The notes under the pieces are model-generated. The model worked only from the letters and a program-made list of their open reading frames with translations, was not told where the DNA came from and did not search any database. The position numbers and the translations under genes are program-made. A stretch of 64,000 nt of DNA, taken from positions 510,001-574,000 of the forward strand of contig NC_011565.1 in NCBI RefSeq assembly GCF_000010645.1, read 5' to 3'. Source of the stretch: Candidatus Azobacteroides pseudotrichonymphae genomovar. CFP2 (GTDB lineage Bacteria; Bacteroidota; Bacteroidia; Bacteroidales; Azobacteroidaceae). Positions 58,739 through 64,000 of the stretch are shown here, in pieces. Positions within the stretch are counted from its first letter, which is position 1; each line of letters begins with the position of its first letter.

Positions 58739-59998
58739 ATGAAAGTAAGTGTTTTATTGGGATTGCAATGGGGAGATGAGGGAAAAGGTAAGGTAGTAGA
58801 TGTGCTTACTCCAAAGTATGATATCGTAGCTCGTTTTCAAGGTGGACCAAATGCAGGGCACACGCTATTATTCGCAGATAGGAAATACGTTCTTTGTTCT
58901 ATTCCATCGGGTGTTTTTCAGGGGAAAGTCAATATAATTGGTAATGGTGTGGTGTTGGATCCTATTCTTTTTAAGGCAGAAACAGAAACATTGACATCTT
59001 CTTGTAGTAACTTAGTTGATAAAATATATATTTCCCGAAAAGCACATTTAATTCTTCCTACTCACCGTTTGTTGGATGTAGCTTATGAAACACAAAAGGG
59101 AAACAATAAAATTGGAACTACGGGGAAAGGGATTGGTCCGGCTTATACTGATAAGGTTAGTCGTAATGGATTAAGAATTGGTGATATAGATTATAATTTT
59201 GAAGAAAAATATAGATATGCAATTGCTCGACATAAAGAGTTGTTACATCAAATGAATTTTCAATACGATTTATTACCTTTGGAGAGAGAATGGAAAAAAA
59301 GTATTGAGGTTATCAAACGATTTAAACGAATAAATAGTGATAATTTTATTAATAAGGCTTTGATTGGAGGGAGGACTGTGTTGGCAGAAGGTGCTCAAGG
59401 TACTATGCTGGATGTTGATTTTGGATCTTACCCTTTTGTTACATCTTCTAATACAATTTGTGCAAGTGCATGTACAGGTCTGGGAGTAGCCCCAGCCAAA
59501 ATAGGTGATGTGTTTGGTATTTTCAAGGCCTATTGTACTCGTGTAGGGAGTGGGCCTTTCCCTACAGAGTTATCAGATGAAATTGGGGAAAAGCTACGTA
59601 ATATTGGTAATGAATATGGTTCGATAACTAAAAGGCCGAGAAGATGTGGGTGGATAGATTTAGTTGCACTTCGTTATGCTGTTATGATAAATGGAGTTAC
59701 GCAGTTAATTATGATGAAAAGTGATGTTCTAGATACTTTTGATACCGTCAAAGCATGTATTGCTTATGAAGTAAACGGTCAAAAAATGGAAGATTTCCCG
59801 TTTGAAATTGGTAGTTCAGTAAAACCAATATATACGGAATTAGTCGGCTGGAAAACAAATATGACAAAAATAAAATCGGAAAATGAGTTCCCAAAAGCAT
59901 TCAAGGATTATCTATTGTTTTTGGAAGAGAGTTTAGGAGTAAGTATTAAAATTGTTTCCCTAGGTCCGGACAGGGAACAAACGATAATTCGGGAATAG
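58739..59998 (+). CDS. purA: Adenylosuccinate synthetase
   Basis: Joins IMP and aspartate using GTP, the first step from IMP to AMP. The 419-residue protein has the GTP-binding LGLQWGDEGKGKVVD (about 7-21), GGPNAGHT (about 36), TTGKGIGPAYTDK, AEGAQGTMLDVDFG and TKRPRRCGW. Length is normal. It lies 81 bp after nadD on the same strand and 28 bp before the zinc peptidase gene. Confidence 0.97.
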   Translation: MKVSVLLGLQWGDEGKGKVVDVLTPKYDIVARFQGGPNAGHTLLFADRKYVLCSIPSGVFQGKVNIIGNGVVLDPILFKAETETLTSSCSNLVDKIYISRKAHLILPTHRLLDVAYETQKGNNKIGTTGKGIGPAYTDKVSRNGLRIGDIDYNFEEKYRYAIARHKELLHQMNFQYDLLPLEREWKKSIEVIKRFKRINSDNFINKALIGGRTVLAEGAQGTMLDVDFGSYPFVTSSNTICASACTGLGVAPAKIGDVFGIFKAYCTRVGSGPFPTELSDEIGEKLRNIGNEYGSITKRPRRCGWIDLVALRYAVMINGVTQLIMMKSDVLDTFDTVKACIAYEVNGQKMEDFPFEIGSSVKPIYTELVGWKTNMTKIKSENEFPKAFKDYLLFLEESLGVSIKIVSLGPDREQTIIRE

Positions 59999-60026
59999 GT
60001 AATCGATTAATAAAACAATAAAAACA

Positions 60027-60713
60027 ATGTATTATTTTATTTTAGTTATAATTGTGATGGTGGGTTGGCTTGCTTCAAGCAACTTGAAGAAGAAAGCAGA
60101 GAGGTATTCACAAATTCCTTTGGAGAATGGGATGACAGGTAAAAACGTTGCGGAGAAGATGTTGTATGACAATGGAATTTATGATGTGCGAGTGGTTATT
60201 TCAGATGGCATCCTTACTGATAATTATAATCCAAGTGATAAGACTATCAGTTTGAGTAAGGCTATTTATAAAGAGAATAATGTATTTGCGGCTGCTGTAG
60301 CAGCTCACGAAACGGGACATGCTATACAGCATGTGACTGCTTATGCTCCTCTTAGTATACGTTCGGCACTGGTGCCTGCAGTGAGTTTTTCCTCCAAATA
60401 TGTACAATGGATTATACTTGCAGGTCTTTTGTTGATCGGGAATGGTCTAAAAATAGGAACGTCAATTCTGCTGACAGGTATAGGGTTGTTTGCAGTAATT
60501 ACTCTTTTTAGTTTTATTACTCTGCCAGTAGAAATAAATGCAAGTGTGCGGGCTCTTGCTTGGCTTAATCGGTCTGGAATAACTACTTTACGAAGTCATC
60601 GTGCAGCAGAGGATGCATTAAAAGCAGCCGCATACACTTATGTAGTTTCAGCCTTAAGTTCGTTAACGACATTCTTTTACTATGTAATGATTTATATGAA
60701 TAGAAGGGATTAA
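60027..60713 (+). CDS. Zinc membrane peptidase, YugP type
   Basis: A 228-residue neutral zinc metallopeptidase-like membrane protein. The HExxH site is in AAAVAAHETGHAIQH (about 88-102), with membrane helices at about 2-18, 120-140, 145-170 and 195-220. The PVEINASVRALAWL segment is typical. The family has no firmly known substrate. It follows purA by 28 bp, a neighbourhood seen in Bacteroidales. Confidence 0.87.
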   Translation: MYYFILVIIVMVGWLASSNLKKKAERYSQIPLENGMTGKNVAEKMLYDNGIYDVRVVISDGILTDNYNPSDKTISLSKAIYKENNVFAAAVAAHETGHAIQHVTAYAPLSIRSALVPAVSFSSKYVQWIILAGLLLIGNGLKIGTSILLTGIGLFAVITLFSFITLPVEINASVRALAWLNRSGITTLRSHRAAEDALKAAAYTYVVSALSSLTTFFYYVMIYMNRRD

Positions 60714-60736
60714 AACCTTGAGTTATAATTGTTTAT

Positions 60737-61303
60737 ATGATTAGTTTACAGGTTGTTAGTGTTTCTTTTGGTCAATTTCAGGCAGGAGCGTATACTTTAA
60801 TATTAGCAGAAGAAAATGGTAATAGAAAAATTCCAGTAATTATTGGAACACCTGAAGCTCATTCTATTGTAAGTGTTTTGGAGGGGATGAAACCTCCACG
60901 TCCCATGACGCATGATCTCTTTGTTTCATTTTCAAAAATCTTGAATGTCAGATTAAGTCAAGTAAATATTTCTAAATACAAGGAGGGTGTTTTTTATTCC
61001 GAATTGGTTTTTGATGTGGAAGGAAAAATTGTTTGTATTGATTCTCGTACTTCCGATGCCGTTGCTTTAGCCATTCGGTTTCAATCTGCTATTTTTACTA
61101 CAGAAGAGGTGATGAAAGAAACTGGAATCGTTTTTACAGATGAAAGTGACATTTGGAGAGAAGAAAAACAATTTTCAAAAAAAGGTGAAGTTCCTCTCAA
61201 AACTATGAATCTTAGAGAGCTCCAAATTGCATTGGAGGAGGCTATAGATAGGGAAGATTATGAAAAAGCTTCTTATATACGAGATTTGATTAAAAAAAGG
61301 TAA
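60737..61303 (+). CDS. Bifunctional nuclease family protein with C-terminal UVR motif
   Basis: A 188-residue DUF151-type protein. The nuclease-family domain fills about residues 1-130 (LPVIIG-type strand as IPVIIGTPEAHSIV, RTSDAVALAIRF near 112). The C-terminal 35 residues (LQIALEEAIDREDYEKASY) form a UvrB/UvrC-type helical motif. Some relatives cut RNA and DNA in vitro; the role in the cell is unclear. It is probably cotranscribed with the zinc peptidase 23 bp upstream. Confidence 0.88.
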   Translation: MISLQVVSVSFGQFQAGAYTLILAEENGNRKIPVIIGTPEAHSIVSVLEGMKPPRPMTHDLFVSFSKILNVRLSQVNISKYKEGVFYSELVFDVEGKIVCIDSRTSDAVALAIRFQSAIFTTEEVMKETGIVFTDESDIWREEKQFSKKGEVPLKTMNLRELQIALEEAIDREDYEKASYIRDLIKKR

Positions 61304-61339
61304 TATAAAAAGTTTTGTATGACGAAGAATTTGATTTTC

Positions 61340-61786
61340 TCATTTTAACGGAATAGCTTCGATTCTTTGTTGATGTCGCTTGTTTCCCCTTTTAAATGGT
61401 GTATTTAGGAAAATATCTATTATCTTTTTGGCTTCTTCTTGTGAAAGGAAGCGAGCGGGCAATACCAATACATTTGCATTGTTGTGTTCTCGTGCCAAAC
61501 GAGCTATTTCTTCATTCCAGCACAAAGCGGAGCGTACCTTCTGATGTTTATTTAACGTCATATTGATTCCATTACCAGATCCACAAATTCCTATTCCAAC
61601 CGATACCTCTCCTTTTTCAAAAGCTTTCGCTAGTTTATGTCCATAGATTGGGTAATCTACACTATCGGTAGTATATGTCCCATAATTGATATAGGACATA
61701 TCTCGATCGTTCAAAAGTATTTGGATAAATTCTTTTAACTCATAGCCTGCATGATCTGATGCAAGTCCGATAATTGGAATTTCCAT
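61340..61786 (-). CDS. rpiB: Ribose-5-phosphate isomerase B
   Basis: Interconverts ribose 5-phosphate and ribulose 5-phosphate, 148 residues. LASDHAGYELKEFI (about 8-21) and the catalytic Cys in GIGICGSGNGINMTLNK (about 67-83) are present, with the DYPIYGHKLAKA segment between. It lies 6 bp after tkt on the same strand, the standard Bacteroidales pair, and so serves the non-oxidative pentose phosphate path with it. Confidence 0.95.
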   Translation of the reverse strand: MEIPIIGLASDHAGYELKEFIQILLNDRDMSYINYGTYTTDSVDYPIYGHKLAKAFEKGEVSVGIGICGSGNGINMTLNKHQKVRSALCWNEEIARLAREHNNANVLVLPARFLSQEEAKKIIDIFLNTPFKRGNKRHQQRIEAIPLK

Positions 61787-61792
61787 TTGTTT

Positions 61793-63817
61793 TTATAGCA
61801 TTCGTTTGACTTGTATGTAGACATTTTCTCCTGTAAATCCGAGTTTTTCATCAAGAATTTTATAGGGAGCAGAAAAACCGAATGAATTCAGACCCCATAT
61901 TTTCCCTTGATTTCCAACTAATCCTAAAAGATTAACAGGCAATCCAGCTGTCAATCCGAAAATTTTCTTCCCAGGAAGGATTATTGAATCCTGGTATTCC
62001 TTCGTTTGACTTCTAAATAATCCTTCTGATGGGATAGAAACGATTCTTACTTTAATACCATCTTTTCTCAATAAAGCGGCTCCTTCTACTAAGGTAGATA
62101 CTTCTGATCCCGAAGCCAATAAAATAATATCGATATTGCCATCACATTCTACTATATATCCTCCTTTTTCTGATTTTAATGCTTCTTCATAATGATTGAC
62201 TTTGACAGGTAAATCAGCAATGTTTTGGCGAGAAAGGATCAATCCTGTAGGAGTGGTAGTGTTCTCCATAGCTAATTTCCATGCCACGGTAGTTTCGTAG
62301 CTATCTGCGGGACGAATAACTAATATAGAATTGTGTCCTCTATGATTTTTTAATTTCTCCATTAAACGAATTTGTGCTTCTTGCTCTACAGGTTCATGAG
62401 TAGGCCCATCTTCTCCTACTCGAAAGGAATCATGTGTCCAAATGAACTTGACAGGAAGTTCCATCAATGCTGCCATACGTATAGCAGGTTTCATATAGTC
62501 TGAAAAGACGAAGAATGTTCCGCAAGCCGAGACAACACCTCCATAAAGTGTCATACCGATACTCAAGCAGGCCATTGTCAATTCAGCCACACCTACTTGT
62601 AGAAAAGCACCAGAAAAATCATCGCGAGTAATAACTTTAGTTTGTTTTAAAAAACCATCTGTCTTGTCAGAATTAGACAAGTCGGCTGAAGAAACAATCA
62701 TATTCTCAACTTGTTGTGCTAAGAATTCCAAAACTGTAGCAGAAGCTGCACGAGTAGATTGACCTGATTTTTGTTGAATAGCTGTCCAATCTATTTTAGG
62801 TGATTTCTCGTGTATCCATGTATTTAGTTTAGCCGCTTTCACAGGGTTTGTTTTGGCCCACTCGGTTTCTTCAGTCATTCGTTGGTCTACAATTTCTTTC
62901 AATATTTCTTTCCTTTTTGCATATAATTCTTTCACTTCTGGAAAAATTTGGAAAGGTTCTTTAGGATCCCCACCCAAATTCTGAATAGTTGCTTCAAAAT
63001 TTGCTCCACATTCGCCTAAAGGCATTCCGTGTGTCGCACAGTTTCGCTCAAAGGAGCTGTTGTCTGCTTTTACTGTCCCTTTACCCATAATTGTTTTTCC
63101 AATAATAAGAGTAGGGTGTTTATCTTCTTTTTGTACATCCTGCAAAGATTCACGAATTTCTTCTGCACTATTGCCATTAATTTTGATTACGTTCCAACCC
63201 CACGAACGATACTTAATTGCGGTATCCTCGCTTGTTACATTATCTACGCTAGTAGATAATTGGACATCGTTGGAATCATAAAACATGACCAAGTTATTTA
63301 ATCCTAGATGTCCTGCTATACGACCAGCCCCCTGCGATATTTCTTCCTGAATTCCCCCATCTGATATGTAAGCATAAATTTTTTGCGGAAATATGTAATT
63401 AGTTTTGGCTTGAAGAAATTTAGAAGCAATAGCAGCACCTACTGCATAGGCATGCCCTTGTCCTAAAGGTCCAGAAGTATTTTCTATACCACGAAGTATA
63501 TTTAGCTCAGGGTGTCCGGGAGTAGGACTTCCCCATTGGCGAAATTGTTTTAGCTCATCCAATGAAAAATAACCTAACAAGGTAAGAACAGAGTACAACA
63601 TCGGAGACATGTGCCCTGGATCTAAGAAAAAACGATCTCTACCGTGCCATTTTGGATTATTAGGGTCAAAAACTAAGAATTCGCTATAGAGTATATTGAT
63701 AAAGTCAGCTCCCCCCATAGCTCCTCCTGGATGTCCAGAATGAGCTTTTTCTACCATAGCAGCTACCAATATACGAATGTTGTTAGCTGCACGATTTGTA
63801 ATTTGAGAATTTTTCAT
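61793..63817 (-). CDS. tkt: Transketolase
   Basis: A thiamine-diphosphate enzyme that moves two-carbon units between sugar phosphates, 674 residues, normal length. Visible parts are KAHSGHPGGAMGGADF (about 24), the TPP/metal motif YISDGGIQEEISQGAGRIAG ending in YDSN (about 150-180), and the pyrimidine-domain segments FIWTHDSFRVGEDGPTHEP (about 463) and RPADSYET. Both TPP domains and the C-terminal domain are in one chain. It is followed closely by rpiB. Confidence 0.97.
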   Translation of the reverse strand: MKNSQITNRAANNIRILVAAMVEKAHSGHPGGAMGGADFINILYSEFLVFDPNNPKWHGRDRFFLDPGHMSPMLYSVLTLLGYFSLDELKQFRQWGSPTPGHPELNILRGIENTSGPLGQGHAYAVGAAIASKFLQAKTNYIFPQKIYAYISDGGIQEEISQGAGRIAGHLGLNNLVMFYDSNDVQLSTSVDNVTSEDTAIKYRSWGWNVIKINGNSAEEIRESLQDVQKEDKHPTLIIGKTIMGKGTVKADNSSFERNCATHGMPLGECGANFEATIQNLGGDPKEPFQIFPEVKELYAKRKEILKEIVDQRMTEETEWAKTNPVKAAKLNTWIHEKSPKIDWTAIQQKSGQSTRAASATVLEFLAQQVENMIVSSADLSNSDKTDGFLKQTKVITRDDFSGAFLQVGVAELTMACLSIGMTLYGGVVSACGTFFVFSDYMKPAIRMAALMELPVKFIWTHDSFRVGEDGPTHEPVEQEAQIRLMEKLKNHRGHNSILVIRPADSYETTVAWKLAMENTTTPTGLILSRQNIADLPVKVNHYEEALKSEKGGYIVECDGNIDIILLASGSEVSTLVEGAALLRKDGIKVRIVSIPSEGLFRSQTKEYQDSIILPGKKIFGLTAGLPVNLLGLVGNQGKIWGLNSFGFSAPYKILDEKLGFTGENVYIQVKRML

Positions 63818-63850
63818 TGTTTTATACGATCTATTGTACTATTTGTAGTC

Positions 63851-63858
63851 CAAATATA
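63851..63858 (-). promoter_or_regulatory. Possible tkt-rpiB promoter (-7 box)
   Basis: TATATTTG on the minus strand matches TAnnTTTG fully, about 34 bp before the tkt start. The -33 region offers only TTTA at a longer distance. Confidence 0.42.
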
Positions 63859-64000
63859 CGAAAATGAAATTATATAGCTATAAATCAATTAAATTGTTCA
63901 TTTATTGTTCATCTATAATTTTTTTAGAAAAATTTTCAACGTGTAGAAATCAAGAGAAATGAACATTGATTTTTTTGATTTTTTTATCCTATTATTTTCT

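Overview
The window is AT-rich and codes for housekeeping genes of a Bacteroidales-type bacterium. Three things point there: the gene order (ATP synthase cluster ending atpB-E-F-H-A-G, yicC-gmk-nadD, rpiB-tkt, purA next to a zinc peptidase); lineage-specific proteins (long-form IspG, an N-succinylornithine-type carbamoyltransferase, NfeD with FloA); and promoters of the Bacteroidetes type (TTTG, about 20 nt, TAnnTTTG). Long gene-poor spacers, two heavily decayed genes, incomplete operons and no intact mobile element, phage or CRISPR suggest a reduced genome, such as an insect- or protist-associated endosymbiont. 'Candidatus Azobacteroides' is the closest thing I can think of; this is inference, not a database match.

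Layout. 1-1420: wreck of a large Eco57I/type IIG-like restriction-methyltransferase gene. 1.6-8.9 kb: aminotransferase, rpsT, tRNA-Val, ispG, purE, a metallo-beta-lactamase-fold hydrolase and an S41 protease, all on the minus strand, then tRNA-Asn. 9.2-15.8 kb: a polyprenyl-phosphate-type glycosyltransferase, rpsO, and six ATP synthase genes (a, c, b, delta, alpha, gamma; beta and epsilon are not here). 16.2-23.6 kb: rseP-dxr, uvrA, a gamma-carbonic-anhydrase-like protein, ung, tRNA-Arg(CCG). 23.6-28.1 kb: a YfhO-like membrane protein, a decayed family 2 glycosyltransferase, and N-succinylornithine carbamoyltransferase. 28.4-34.3 kb: recX, an endonuclease/exonuclease/phosphatase protein, a rhomboid protease, acpP, an ArgE-type deacylase, a radical SAM protein and rplS. 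34.4-40.7 kb: mutS, a KdsC-like phosphatase, an MscS channel, nfeD-floA. 41.6-47.0 kb: trpG-D-C-F-A followed closely by dnaB (trpE and trpB are not here). 47.2-55.4 kb: a Sir2 deacylase, metH-ruvA, aroB, a HIT protein, greA. 56.6-63.8 kb: yicC-gmk-nadD, purA, a zinc peptidase, a bifunctional nuclease, rpiB, tkt.

Together the genes cover isoprenoid (ispG, dxr), purine (purE, purA), NAD (nadD), tryptophan, arginine, shikimate (aroB), methionine (B12-dependent metH) and pentose phosphate metabolism, ATP synthesis, DNA repair (uvrA, ung, mutS, ruvA, recX) and envelope upkeep. Retained amino-acid synthesis fits a symbiont that supplies its host. I found no clear undescribed system. The most rewarding observations are the two decayed genes, the broken atp and trp clusters, the coupling of dnaB to the trp genes, a tRNA-Arg with altered elbow bases, and hairpin-rich spacers.
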